Assembly: GCF_026340975.1 (NCBI RefSeq)
Contig: NZ_JAPEOS010000001.1
Location: forward strand, 2,823,001-2,887,000
DNA length: 64,000 nucleotides
Direction of reading: 5' to 3'
Origin: Streptomyces sp. NBC_01214
GTDB taxonomy: Bacteria; Actinomycetota; Actinomycetes; Streptomycetales; Streptomycetaceae
A model generated the notes under the pieces. The model had not been told where the DNA came from. It saw only the letters and a list, made by a program, of their open reading frames with translations, and did no database searches. How positions within the stretch are numbered: the first letter of the stretch is position 1; each line of letters opens with the position of its first letter. The translations under genes and the position numbers were made by a program. Positions 11,447-21,491 of this stretch are shown in pieces.

Positions 11447-12387
11447 GCGACGAGAAGGCCGGCCAGCCCGGCACCTCCGGCGGCACCGCCCGCAAGCACA
11501 CCGCCCTGCCCAAGGCGCAGATCCTCATCGAGGCCCTGCCGTGGCTCACCCGCCACAACGGCAAGGTCGTCGTCATCAAGTTCGGCGGCAACGCCATGAT
11601 CGACGAGGAACTCAAGGCCGCCTTCGCCCAGGACGTGGTCTTCTTGCGCCAGGCCGGCCTGAAGCCGGTCGTCGTGCACGGCGGCGGCCCCCAGATCAAC
11701 GCCCAGCTCGACAAGCAGGGCCTGGTCAGCGAGTTCAAGGCGGGGCTGCGCGTCACGACCCCGGAGGCCATGGACGTCGTACGGATGGTCCTGGCGGGTC
11801 ACGTCCAGCGCGAGCTGGTCGGGCTGCTCAACCAGCACGGGCCGTTGGCCGTCGGCATGACCGGCGAGGACGCCCGCACCATCACCGCGACCAAGCACAG
11901 CCCGCAGATCGGCGGCGAGTCCATCGACATCGGCCGGGTCGGGGAGATCACCTCCATCGACACCGGCGCGATCGAGGCCCTGCTGGCGGACGGCCGGATC
12001 CCGGTCATCTCCTCCATCGCGGGCAGCGCCGACGACCACCACGTCTACAACGTCAACGCCGACACGGCGGCCGCGGCGCTCGCCGCCGCGCTGGGCGCCG
12101 AGACGCTGATGGTCCTCACCGACGTCGAGGGCCTGTACGCGGACTGGCCGCACAGCGACGAGGTCATCAGCAAGCTCACCGTCAGCGAGCTCGAGAAGCT
12201 GCTGCCCGAGCTGTCCAGCGGCATGGTGCCCAAGATGGAGGGCTGCCTGCACGCCGTGCGCAACGGCGTCAACACCGCCCGCGTGCTCGACGGGCGGGTC
12301 CAGCACTCGATCCTGTTGGAGATCTTCACGGACTCCGGCATCGGCACGATGGTCGTGCCCGACCACCAGTCAGGGGGAACGGAATGA
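11443..12387 (+). CDS. argB: Acetylglutamate kinase
   Basis: A 314-residue amino-acid kinase that phosphorylates N-acetylglutamate, the pathway's committed step and usual site of arginine feedback. Motifs are [10 protein letters not shown] near residue 45, [10 protein letters not shown], and a C-terminal [29 protein letters not shown]. About 25 polar residues precede the kinase fold, an N-terminal extension typical of arginine-sensitive AGKs. The start overlaps argJ and the end overlaps argD, each by 4 bp. Confidence 0.97.
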
Positions 12388-13589
12388 CGAAGGGCACCGG
12401 CAACCAGGAGTACGCCGCCCGCTGGCAGGGTGCGCTGGCCAACAACTACGGCACCCCCGCGGTCGCGCTCGTACGCGGCGAGGGCGCCCAGGTCTGGGAC
12501 GCCGACGGGAAGCAGTACACCGACTTCGTCGGCGGCATCGCGGTCAACGCCCTCGGGCACGCCCACCCGGCGATCGTGGCGGCCGTGACCGAGCAGATCT
12601 CCACGCTCGGCCACGTCTCCAACCTCTTCGTCTCCGAGCCGGTCGTCGCCCTCGGCGAGCGGCTGCTCCAGCTCTTCGGCCGCCCCGGCAAGGTCTTCTT
12701 CTGCAACTCGGGCGCCGAGTCGATCGAGGCCGCCTTCAAGATCGGCCGACTGACCGGGCGGACCCACATGGTCGCCACCGACGGCGGGTTCCACGGCCGG
12801 ACCATGGGCGCCCTCGCACTCACCGGCCAGCCGAAGAAGCAGGAGCCCTTCCGGCCGCTGCCGGGCGACGTCACGCACGTCCCGTTCGGCGACGTGGAGG
12901 CCCTGCGGGCCGCCGTCACCGAGGAGACCGCGATCGTCGTCATCGAGCCCATCCAGGGCGAGAACGGCGTCGTCGTACCCCCCGCCGGATACCTGACGGC
13001 CGCCCGCGAGATCACCCGCGCCACCGGCACCCTGCTCGTCCTCGACGAGGTCCAGACGGGCATCGGCCGGTGCGGCCAGTGGTTCGAGCACCAGGCCCAC
13101 GAGGACGTCGAGCCCGACATCGTCACCCTCGCCAAGGGGCTGGGCGGCGGTCTGCCCATCGGCGCGGTGGTCGCCTTCGGCCCCGTCGCCGACCTGCTCC
13201 AGCCGGGCCAGCACGGCACCACCTTCGGCGGGAACCCGGTCGCCTGCGCCGCCGGCCTCGCCGTCATCGACACGATCGCCACGGGCGGTCTGCTCGACCA
13301 GGTCAAGGCCCGGGGCGAGCGGCTGCGCTCCGGGATCGAGGGTACGGGCCACGCCCTGGTCTCCCACGTCCGCGGCTCCGGCCTACTGCTGGGTATCGTG
13401 CTGACCGAGCCGCTCGCCGCCCGGGTGCAGCAGGCGGCTCAGGACGCCGGCTTCCTGGTCAACGCGCCCGCCCCCGACGTCGTACGGCTCATGCCGCCGT
13501 ACGTACTCACCGAGGCCGAGGCGGACGCGTTCGTCCGGGCCCTGCCCGGCATCCTTGACGCAGCAGGCGGGGACGGATCCGGAGAATGA
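12384..13589 (+). CDS. argD: Acetylornithine aminotransferase
   Basis: A 401-residue class III PLP aminotransferase that makes N-acetylornithine from the semialdehyde and glutamate. It carries [28 protein letters not shown] and [16 protein letters not shown], where Lys251 should hold PLP. Length and motif order fit ArgD. AGGGGGAAC precedes ATG 12384, which overlaps the argB stop. It is followed 7 bp later by argR, so the repressor belongs to the operon it controls. Confidence 0.96.
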   Translation: MTKGTGNQEYAARWQGALANNYGTPAVALVRGEGAQVWDADGKQYTDFVGGIAVNALGHAHPAIVAAVTEQISTLGHVSNLFVSEPVVALGERLLQLFGRPGKVFFCNSGAESIEAAFKIGRLTGRTHMVATDGGFHGRTMGALALTGQPKKQEPFRPLPGDVTHVPFGDVEALRAAVTEETAIVVIEPIQGENGVVVPPAGYLTAAREITRATGTLLVLDEVQTGIGRCGQWFEHQAHEDVEPDIVTLAKGLGGGLPIGAVVAFGPVADLLQPGQHGTTFGGNPVACAAGLAVIDTIATGGLLDQVKARGERLRSGIEGTGHALVSHVRGSGLLLGIVLTEPLAARVQQAAQDAGFLVNAPAPDVVRLMPPYVLTEAEADAFVRALPGILDAAGGDGSGE

Positions 13590-13596
13590 GACGACG

Positions 13597-14133
13597 ATGA
13601 GTCAGGCGCAGGAAAACGAGCAAGGCGGCCAGGCCGTCCCGCAGACCCGCACCGCGCGTCACCGCCGGATCGTGGACATCCTCAACCGGCAGCCGGTCCG
13701 CTCCCAGAGCCAGCTGGCCAAGCTGCTCGCCGACGACGGGTTGAGCGTCACCCAGGCGACGCTCTCGCGCGACCTCGACGAGCTGGGCGCGGTGAAGATC
13801 CGCAACACCGGCGGCGAGCTGATCTACGCGGTACCCAGCGAGGGCGGCTTCCGCACCCCGCAGGCCCCGCTCGGCGAGTCCGCGAAGGAGGAGCGCATGC
13901 GGCGCCTCTCCGGGGAACTGCTGATCTCGGCGGAGGCCTCCGCGAACCTCGTGGTCCTGCGCACCCCGCCGGGTGCGGCGCAGTTCCTCGCATCGGCGAT
14001 CGACCAGGCCGAGCTCCGCGCGATCCTCGGCACGATCGCGGGCGACGACACCCTGATGCTGATCAGCCGGGACCCGGCGGGCGGCCAGGCCCTGGCCGAC
14101 CACCTGCTGCGGTTGGCGCAGAAGGAGGGCTGA
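13597..14133 (+). CDS. argR: Arginine repressor
   Basis: A 178-residue ArgR. Residues ~18-95 are the winged-helix DNA-binding domain ([22 protein letters not shown] and [18 protein letters not shown]). The C-terminal half is the arginine-binding oligomerisation domain, with [17 protein letters not shown]. Hexameric ArgR with arginine binds ARG boxes, candidates for which precede argC and argG here. Autoregulation follows from the gene's place in the argCJBD operon. Confidence 0.96.
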   Translation: MSQAQENEQGGQAVPQTRTARHRRIVDILNRQPVRSQSQLAKLLADDGLSVTQATLSRDLDELGAVKIRNTGGELIYAVPSEGGFRTPQAPLGESAKEERMRRLSGELLISAEASANLVVLRTPPGAAQFLASAIDQAELRAILGTIAGDDTLMLISRDPAGGQALADHLLRLAQKEG

Positions 14134-14159
14134 GCGGGACGGGTCGGCGGGGAGTCCGG

Positions 14160-14180
14160 GGCGCCGGAAATCCCGGTGCC
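14160..14180 (+). terminator. Stem-loop after argR
   Basis: Arms GGCGCCGG and CCGGTGCC pair over 8 bp with one G-U and a 5-nt loop, 27 bp after the argR stop. No T-tract follows. Confidence 0.35.
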
Positions 14181-14211
14181 GCGGCGGCGTTCGCCGACAT
14201 AGCCTCGAGGC

Positions 14212-15132
14212 GTGCGCCAATTCGCCCTCGCCATACTGGTGTCCGCCGTGACCGCAGCCGTCTACGGGCCCATCGCCCTGCTGTGGTGGCGCCGCGCGCG
14301 GGTCCGCAGCCGGATGCTCCGGCTCGTCGCCGCCGTCGAACTGGAGCCTTACCACAAGGCCCTGTTGCGGCAAGAGGCGACCGAGGCGGCCGCAGCCGAA
14401 CTCGTCCTCACCGGGTACCTCCGGATCGACGAAGAGGGTGCCGCGTTCCTGACCGAGCAGGGCCGCGACCCGGCCCGGGCCCCCGCCCACCCGCTGCCCG
14501 CCGCCCTGTTGGACGCCGTGCGCCGGCACGATCCCGAGCCCGTGTCGACCGGCTGGATCGGCTGGAGCGACGAGGAGTACCTGGAGCGCCGCAGCGCGTA
14601 CCGGAGCGAACGGGAGCCCCTGCTGCCCGAGCTCCCGCGGATGCCCGACGGCCGGGGAAACGTGTTCCTGGCCTGCTGCACTTGTGTGGGCATCGCCCTG
14701 GTGATGTTGTTCTGGCTCCTCGCGAGCGCGCTGCTGGTGACCTCTCGCCCGCATGGTCTGCGGGAATGGGCCTGGGCCGTGGTGGCTGCCCTCGGTCTCT
14801 CGGCGCTGCTGCTGGCCGAGAAGGCCGGCAGGGTGGTCCGGGAGCGTACGGAGTGCGGCGACCCGCTGGGCGACCTGATCCGCGCCGAGCCGCACCCGGC
14901 CTTCGCGGCGCTGGACGAACGGCAGCGGTCCCTCGTCCTGCGGAGCAATGAAGACGGCGGCAGGTGGCGCGGCGTCGACCGGATCGTCGAAGAGGACGTC
15001 GACGAGGACGACGAGGACGACGACGAGGACGACGAGTGGCTGGACGACAAGGTCTGGTGGGAGGACGCGTACGAGTACCGGGCCGCCGACGAGGACGAGC
15101 CCGGGGCCCCGGGGCGGCCTAGTAGCGGGTGA
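14212..15132 (+). CDS. Unknown membrane protein with acidic C-terminal tail
   Basis: A 306-residue protein I do not recognise. Residues 1-25 are a first hydrophobic segment ending in WWRRARVRSR. Two further transmembrane helices lie near residues 145-205 (ALVMLFWLLASALLV and WAVVAALGLSALLLA). The middle looks like a winged-helix-style cytoplasmic domain (LLRQEATEAAAAELVLTGYLRIDEEG), reminiscent of TIGR04222-type proteins. The last 50 residues are a run of Asp and Glu. GTG 14212 is preceded by TAGCCT 6 nt upstream, so the message may be leaderless. Its 3' end overlaps the opposing transpeptidase gene by 14 bp. Confidence 0.65.
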   Translation: MRQFALAILVSAVTAAVYGPIALLWWRRARVRSRMLRLVAAVELEPYHKALLRQEATEAAAAELVLTGYLRIDEEGAAFLTEQGRDPARAPAHPLPAALLDAVRRHDPEPVSTGWIGWSDEEYLERRSAYRSEREPLLPELPRMPDGRGNVFLACCTCVGIALVMLFWLLASALLVTSRPHGLREWAWAVVAALGLSALLLAEKAGRVVRERTECGDPLGDLIRAEPHPAFAALDERQRSLVLRSNEDGGRWRGVDRIVEEDVDEDDEDDDEDDEWLDDKVWWEDAYEYRAADEDEPGAPGRPSSG

Positions 15133-15808
15133 CGGCGAGCGGCCCCTCCTCCGTACCGATCGCGATGTGCGGACGGCGGCGCGGGTCCGCCCAGCGCAGG
15201 ATCGCCCGCATGGCCTGCTCGGGCACGGACACGCAACCGGCCGTCGCGCCCTTGCCGTTGACGTGCAGGAAGATCCCGGCGCCCCGGCCGCGTACGGGCC
15301 GGTCGTAGTTGAAGCCGATCACCAGCGCGTGCGCGTACTGCTTCTCGTACGTCACCAGGTGCTCGGCCTCGCCCGGCGCGCAGTCCGCGGGCAGCGGCTC
15401 GACCCAGCGGTTGTAGTGGGCGGAGGCGTTGTCCTGGCACCACCAGGAGTCGCGGCTCACCCGCCGGTAGACGTGGTCCGTGCCGGCCGGTGCCCGCCGG
15501 ATCCCGAAGGCGTAGGGGAGTGCGAACAGGCCCGTGGGCGTGGTGCTGGTGCCCTGGGTCCGGGTCGCCCCGTCGGTGAGGCCGTTCGCGCCGAAGCGGG
15601 CGGGCGCGCTCCCGGACCGGTGCCAGCGCCCCGCCCACCGCTCCCACCAGATCACCCGCCCGGTCGTGGATCCGGGCGCGGGCGCGACGGCGGTGATCAG
15701 CTGACTGCCGCCGCCGGTGTCGGCGAGACGGTCGGGCAGGGGCACGGGGGCCTGCGGGATCAGGGTCGTGACGATCAGTGAGACGGCGACTACAGCGGTA
15801 CGCAGCAC
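15119..15808 (-). CDS. L,D-transpeptidase (YkuD domain), exported
   Basis: A 229-residue exported enzyme. Residues 1-20 form a hydrophobic signal/anchor. The C-terminal part carries the YkuD catalytic signature HVNGKGATAGCVSVP, with the cysteine that forms 3-3 peptidoglycan cross-links or related bonds. TPTGLFALPYAFG is the usual strand before it. GTG 15808 starts 3 bp after the HEAT-repeat gene on the same strand, so the two are co-transcribed and probably translationally coupled. Confidence 0.8.
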   Translation of the reverse strand: MLRTAVVAVSLIVTTLIPQAPVPLPDRLADTGGGSQLITAVAPAPGSTTGRVIWWERWAGRWHRSGSAPARFGANGLTDGATRTQGTSTTPTGLFALPYAFGIRRAPAGTDHVYRRVSRDSWWCQDNASAHYNRWVEPLPADCAPGEAEHLVTYEKQYAHALVIGFNYDRPVRGRGAGIFLHVNGKGATAGCVSVPEQAMRAILRWADPRRRPHIAIGTEEGPLAVTRY

Positions 15809-15811
15809 ATG

Positions 15812-17332
15812 TCAGACGGTACGGGGCGGAAGGGGCAGCGGCGGTGCAGGCAGGCCGTCGAGGCTCGATCCGATGAACTCCTCCTTCTCGCAGTGCGCGG
15901 CGAGCTCCTGGGTCGGCCGGGGCGCGCGGTCGGGGCGGGCCCATCCGGTGAGTTCCAACCGGTCGAAGAGCGGGGTCAGTTGGTGGATGTCGAAGAGGTG
16001 CGCGGACCGCTCCAGCAGAGCGCCCAGATCGGCGGGGTCCGCCCAGCCGGCCTGCAGGGAGCCCTGCCAGTTCCATGCGCGCACGGTGCCCTCGGCCAGC
16101 TCGCGCAGACCCGGATCCCGTACGTCCAGCAGGGTGACGGCGGCCCGCAGCGAGGCGATGCCGCCTTGGCCCCGAAGCAGGTGGAAGGCGGCCCGGCGGG
16201 TGTGCGTCGGGCGCTCGGGGGCGACCCGCGCCAGCAGCCAGTCGGTGGGCAGTCGCCCCGCAGTGGCGCACAGGCCGCGGGAGACCTCGCGGGCCACCGC
16301 CGGCGAGGGGTCGTCGAGCAGGGACCGCAGCAGCCGCTCGTCGTCCGCGTCCAGCAGGCGCAGCCCGGCGACGGCCGCGGCCCGCACCAGGCCGCCGGGG
16401 TGCCCCAGTAGGGCGCGCAGCAGCGGCCCGTCCTCGCGGCGGGCGCATTCGGCGAAGCCGCTCACCGCGTACGGAGTCACCCGGGCCGGGTCCGTGACCA
16501 GCTCGCGGTAGCGGGCGTACGGGTCGCCGCCGTCCTGGCGGACCAGCCAGCGGGCGCAGGCCCGGACCAGTCCGGAGCGGTCGGTCAGGTACACCTCGGC
16601 CTCGGCGGCCCGCCCGGCCCCGCGCAGCGCGGTGACCCCGCAGGCGCGGACCATCGGGATGTGGGCGCCGAGCAGGAGGTCGACGGCCCGGTCGTCCGGC
16701 CCGTCGGCGGCCAGCGCGACGAGCGCGGCGTCCGCCCACATCCGGGCGGTCGGCGGGTCCAGTTCCACGGCGGCCAGCCGGGCGAGCTCCCGTACGCCGA
16801 ACTCGCCGCTCTCCAGCGAGAGCCGCGCGGCGAACCGCCGGGTCGGCAGGTCCGCGCTCTCGCGCAGCTCGGCCCGCAGCGACTCGCCGCGCAGTGCCGC
16901 GGGGAGCAGTGCGGCGGCCCAGGCGCCGTGCTCGCGGCGGCCCAGCCGCAGCAGGAGCGGGGTCAGGCGGCGCACCGTGCCCGCGGGGTCGGTGTCCAGC
17001 ACGGCGCGCAGCACGCGCCTGGCCTGTTCGCGTACCGCCGGGACCCAGTCGGTGCAGCGGATCGCGACGAGTTCGAGCACCGGATCCGGCGCCCGGAGAG
17101 CGCCTTCGCGGACGTAGCCGTCGGGATGGCACAGCGCCACCACGTCGTCGCCGATGTGCGGGCTCTGGTACCGGTAGCGGCGGATATCGCGTACCGCCTG
17201 GTCGAAGGCGATCCACGTGTCGGCCACGCCCTCGGGGAGCGGTACCGGGGTGTGGCCGGGGTGCCCGCCGTCCATCAGCCGCTCCGCGCTCGCCCGCCCC
17301 GCCCGTAGGGCCCGTTCCCGTCTGGCGCTCAT
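15812..17332 (-). CDS. HEAT-repeat / PBS-lyase-like scaffold protein
   Basis: A 506-residue soluble protein made almost entirely of alpha-helical repeats rich in Leu, Ala and Arg (for example GLVRAAAVAGLRLLDADDERLLRSLL). This is the pattern of HEAT repeats that serve as protein-binding scaffolds. No catalytic motif is visible. ATG 17332 has AGGGGAGG upstream; an in-frame start at 17356 is less likely. It is the first gene of a pair with the L,D-transpeptidase and faces away from argG, so the ~160 bp between 17332 and 17496 carries divergent promoters. Its role is not known. Confidence 0.7.
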   Translation of the reverse strand: MSARRERALRAGRASAERLMDGGHPGHTPVPLPEGVADTWIAFDQAVRDIRRYRYQSPHIGDDVVALCHPDGYVREGALRAPDPVLELVAIRCTDWVPAVREQARRVLRAVLDTDPAGTVRRLTPLLLRLGRREHGAWAAALLPAALRGESLRAELRESADLPTRRFAARLSLESGEFGVRELARLAAVELDPPTARMWADAALVALAADGPDDRAVDLLLGAHIPMVRACGVTALRGAGRAAEAEVYLTDRSGLVRACARWLVRQDGGDPYARYRELVTDPARVTPYAVSGFAECARREDGPLLRALLGHPGGLVRAAAVAGLRLLDADDERLLRSLLDDPSPAVAREVSRGLCATAGRLPTDWLLARVAPERPTHTRRAAFHLLRGQGGIASLRAAVTLLDVRDPGLRELAEGTVRAWNWQGSLQAGWADPADLGALLERSAHLFDIHQLTPLFDRLELTGWARPDRAPRPTQELAAHCEKEEFIGSSLDGLPAPPLPLPPRTV

Positions 17333-17430
17333 GCGGCCTCCCCTTGTTGTTCTCACCGCCGAGGTTAGGCAATCGGACCGCCGGCGCGCCTCCGATATTT
17401 CCGCTGGTCAGGCGGCTCGGCGCGGCTCGA

Positions 17431-17465
17431 TTGACGAAACATACGGAGTAGTGCATAGTTATGCC
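17431..17465 (+). promoter_or_regulatory. argG promoter with ARG box
   Basis: TTGACG (17431-17436), a 17-bp spacer and CATAGT (17454-17459) form the promoter. The palindrome GCATAGTTATGC (17453-17464), with AT-rich flank from 17440, matches the ARG box half-site style and covers the -10 box. AAGGAG at 17483-17488 is the ribosome binding site. Confidence 0.75.
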
Positions 17466-17495
17466 TGTCGTTGAATGCACCGTAAGGAGAAACCC

Positions 17496-18689
17496 GTGAC
17501 CGAGCGCGTCGTACTCGCCTACTCGGGCGGCCTGGACACCTCCGTCGCCATCGGCTGGATCGCCGAGGAGACGGGCGCCGAGGTCATCGCCGTTGCCGTG
17601 GACGTCGGCCAGGGCGGCGAGGACCTGGACGTCATCCGCAAGCGCGCGCTCGACTGCGGTGCGGTCGAGGCCGAGGTCGCCGACGCCTCCGACGAGTTCG
17701 CCAACGAGTACTGCCTCCCGGCGATCAAGGCGAACGCCCTCTACATGGACCGGTACCCGCTGGTCTCGGCGCTCTCCCGGCCGGCCATCGTCAAGCACCT
17801 GGTCGCCGCCGCCAAGAAGCACGGCGCCACGACCGTCGCCCACGGCTGCACCGGCAAGGGCAACGACCAGGTCCGCTTCGAGGCGGGCATCGTCGCCCTC
17901 GCCCCGGACCTCAAGTGCATCGCCCCGGTCCGTGACTACGCGATGACCCGGGACAAGGCGATCGCCTTCTGCGAGGAGAAGCAGCTCCCGATCGCGACCA
18001 CCAAGAAGTCCCCGTACTCCATCGACCAGAACGTCTTCGGACGCGCCGTCGAGACGGGCTTCCTGGAGGACATCTGGAACGCCCCGATCGAGGACATCTA
18101 CGAGTACACCTCGAACCCGGCCCTGCCGCGCGAGGCCGACGAGGTCGTCATCTCCTTCAAGGAGGGCGTCCCGGTCGCCATCGACGGCAAGCCCGTCACC
18201 GTGCTGCAGGCCATCCAGCAGCTCAACGACCGCGCCGGAGCCCAGGGCATCGGCCGGATCGACATCGTCGAGGACCGCCTCGTGGGCATCAAGTCCCGTG
18301 AGGTGTACGAGGCCCCGGGCGCGATCGCGCTGATCACGGCCCACCAGGAGCTGGAGAACGTCACCGTCGAGCGCGAGCTGGCCCGCTACAAGCGGCAGGT
18401 CGAGCAGCGCTGGGGCGAGATGGTCTACGACGGCCTGTGGTTCTCCCCGCTCAAGCGGGCGCTGGACGGCTTCATCAACGAGGCCAACCAGCACGTCACC
18501 GGTGACATCCGGATGACCCTGCACGGCGGCCGCGCCGTGGTCACCGGCCGGAAGTCGGACGAGTCGCTCTACGACTTCAACCTCGCGACCTACGACTCGG
18601 GCGACACCTTCGACCAGTCCAAGGCCCAGGGCTTCATCGAGATCTTCGGTCTCTCCTCGAAGATCGCGGCCCGCCGCGACCTCGCCTGA
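17496..18689 (+). CDS. argG: Argininosuccinate synthase
   Basis: A 397-residue ATP-dependent enzyme that joins citrulline and aspartate. The PP-loop [16 protein letters not shown] lies near residue 8, followed by the family segments [15 protein letters not shown] and [10 protein letters not shown]. Length is typical. GTG 17496 is chosen over ATG 17475 because AAGGAG lies 7 nt upstream of the GTG. It is controlled by its own ARG-box promoter, independent of argCJBDR, and is followed by a terminator-like stem before argH. Confidence 0.97.
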   Translation: MTERVVLAYSGGLDTSVAIGWIAEETGAEVIAVAVDVGQGGEDLDVIRKRALDCGAVEAEVADASDEFANEYCLPAIKANALYMDRYPLVSALSRPAIVKHLVAAAKKHGATTVAHGCTGKGNDQVRFEAGIVALAPDLKCIAPVRDYAMTRDKAIAFCEEKQLPIATTKKSPYSIDQNVFGRAVETGFLEDIWNAPIEDIYEYTSNPALPREADEVVISFKEGVPVAIDGKPVTVLQAIQQLNDRAGAQGIGRIDIVEDRLVGIKSREVYEAPGAIALITAHQELENVTVERELARYKRQVEQRWGEMVYDGLWFSPLKRALDGFINEANQHVTGDIRMTLHGGRAVVTGRKSDESLYDFNLATYDSGDTFDQSKAQGFIEIFGLSSKIAARRDLA

Positions 18690-18705
18690 CCGACCAGCAG
18701 TCCGT

Positions 18706-18741
18706 ACCGCCTCCCCGTTACCTCCGCGGCGGGGAGGCGGT
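18706..18741 (+). terminator. Stem-loop between argG and argH
   Basis: ACCGCCTCCCC (18706-18716) pairs perfectly with GGGGAGGCGGT (18731-18741) around a 14-nt loop. No T-tract follows. It may reduce rather than abolish readthrough into argH. Confidence 0.6.
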
Positions 18742-18802
18742 TGCACATCCGGAGCCTTCGGGCCCCGGAGCCTTGCCAGCAGTCAAAGCCATGCAGTCTT
18801 GA

Positions 18803-20242
<1,440 letters not shown>

Positions 20243-20248
20243 CCCGTA

Positions 20249-20298
20249 CGCCGGCAGGGGCGGTGGGAGCCGATGCGCTCCCACCGCCCCTGCCGGCG
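20249..20298 (+). terminator. Long perfect hairpin terminator after argH
   Basis: Two 21-nt arms (20249-20269 and 20278-20298) are perfectly complementary around an 8-nt loop, starting 6 bp after the argH stop. It could also stop transcription from the opposing HAD gene. Confidence 0.8.
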
Positions 20299-20337
20299 TT
20301 CCGGGGCACCGGCGGACGGCCTCGCGGACCCTCCCGG

Positions 20338-20850
20338 TCAGGGTGCGGCCCACGCGGCCAGGGTGTCGAAGTCCGCGCGGACCAGTCCGATCCGCTCGTC
20401 GATGCGCATCAGCAGGGTCTGCGCCGGGTGGCGCTGGTCGACGTACTCGCGGTCCATCGCCGTGATGTCGTCGTCGATCCAGGCGAAGGGCCGCTCGCCC
20501 GCGTATTCGAGGACGTACTGGGTCTTCCAGAACGTGCCGCGCGGCGCCCGGCCGTGCATGACCGGCCAGTCGATGAAGGGGAGCCGGGGCAGTCCCAGGT
20601 GCGGGCCTATCCAGTCGTTGGCCTCGTCCTTCCACGTGGTGGCCCAGACGAGCTCGTAGGTGTCGGCGAGGGCGAGCAGCTCCGCCCCGTGGTCGTGATT
20701 GAGCCACACCCGCAGCGGCTTGGCCTGCTCCGCCTCCGTCCAGCCCGTCGGGCGCATCCGGTGGGTGCGGTAGCCCTCGGGGCGGCGCTGGGCCTTGGCC
20801 GCGTAGGGGTTCAGCGGCCCGTCGACGTCGATCAGCAGCAGTGGCTTCAT
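20338..20850 (-). CDS. HAD-like hydrolase (SAK-type HAD domain)
   Basis: A 170-residue protein beginning LLLIDVDGPLNP, where Asp8 and Asp10 match the DxDG nucleophile motif of haloacid dehalogenase phosphatases. WATTWKDEAN and FAWIDDDI supply the second and third motifs. The family closely resembles the HAD domain described in 'Swiss Army Knife' RNA-repair contexts, but no RNA-repair partner is visible here. It is divergently transcribed from the TetR gene, with starts 90 bp apart. Substrate unknown. Confidence 0.7.
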   Translation of the reverse strand: MKPLLLIDVDGPLNPYAAKAQRRPEGYRTHRMRPTGWTEAEQAKPLRVWLNHDHGAELLALADTYELVWATTWKDEANDWIGPHLGLPRLPFIDWPVMHGRAPRGTFWKTQYVLEYAGERPFAWIDDDITAMDREYVDQRHPAQTLLMRIDERIGLVRADFDTLAAWAAP

Positions 20851-20899
20851 CGCGGCAGGATTCCGTTCCGGCTGCCCTCGGGCAGCTCATTTTTCGACT

Positions 20900-20933
20900 G
20901 AATGAGACACGGGCGTCTCATTCGGGGTATGCT
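20900..20933 (+). promoter_or_regulatory. TetR operator and -10 box
   Basis: A perfect inverted repeat GAATGAGAC-N6-GTCTCATTC (20900-20923) sits just before TATGCT (20928-20933). A third GTCTCA half-site covers the start codon. The TetR start at 20940 is 6 nt after the -10 box, which implies leaderless autorepressed expression. Confidence 0.65.
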
Positions 20934-20939
20934 TGTCTC

Positions 20940-21491
20940 ATGGCCATGGATCGTGACCAGGTGCTCCGCGATGCGGCCGCCCTGCTTTCCCGCAAGTCGA
21001 CCGCCACGATGGACGAGGTCGCCCGCGCCGCCGGGATCGGGCGCGCGACCCTCCACCGGCACTTCGCCGGACGCGACGCCCTCGTACGGGCCCTCGAAGA
21101 ACTCGGCATCCGGGAGTTCGAGGTGGCGTTCGACAACGCCCGCCTCGACGCGGGCACGGCGCCGGAGGCGATCAGACGCCTCGTCGCCGAATCCGAGCCC
21201 AACGCCCAGCTGTTGGCCTTCCTGGTCACCGAGAACCAGCTGTTCGAGGGCGACGAGGTCAACGAGGGGTGGGCCCGGCTCGACGCCCGCGTCAGCGCGC
21301 TCTTCCGGCGCGGCCAGGAAGAGGGCGACATTCGGATCGACCTGAGCCCCGCATGGCTCACCGAGGCGCTCTACGCCCTCGTCGGCGCCTGCGCCTGGGC
21401 CGTGATGGACGGCCGGGTCGCCGCCAAGGACTTCCAGTACATGATCATCGAGCTGTTGCTCGGTGGCGCCAAACGGAGCGTGGAGAAATGA
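20940..21491 (+). CDS. TetR-family repressor
   Basis: A 183-residue repressor with an N-terminal TetR helix-turn-helix (ATMDEVARAAGIGRATLHRHFAGRDAL, residues ~22-46) and a variable C-terminal ligand domain. Its stop overlaps the start of an MFS exporter gene (ATGA), so the two form an operon. The typical model is ligand-induced release from the palindrome at 20900-20923 and induction of efflux. The ligand is unknown. Confidence 0.85.
   Translation: MAMDRDQVLRDAAALLSRKSTATMDEVARAAGIGRATLHRHFAGRDALVRALEELGIREFEVAFDNARLDAGTAPEAIRRLVAESEPNAQLLAFLVTENQLFEGDEVNEGWARLDARVSALFRRGQEEGDIRIDLSPAWLTEALYALVGACAWAVMDGRVAAKDFQYMIIELLLGGAKRSVEK

Noticed and set aside
14349..18746. 1465-codon open frame on the reverse strand across argR-argG
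   Set aside because: It is an antisense open frame over several well-supported genes in a GC-rich genome; codon bias and homology belong to the genes on both strands inside it (HEAT protein and L,D-transpeptidase lie in other frames).
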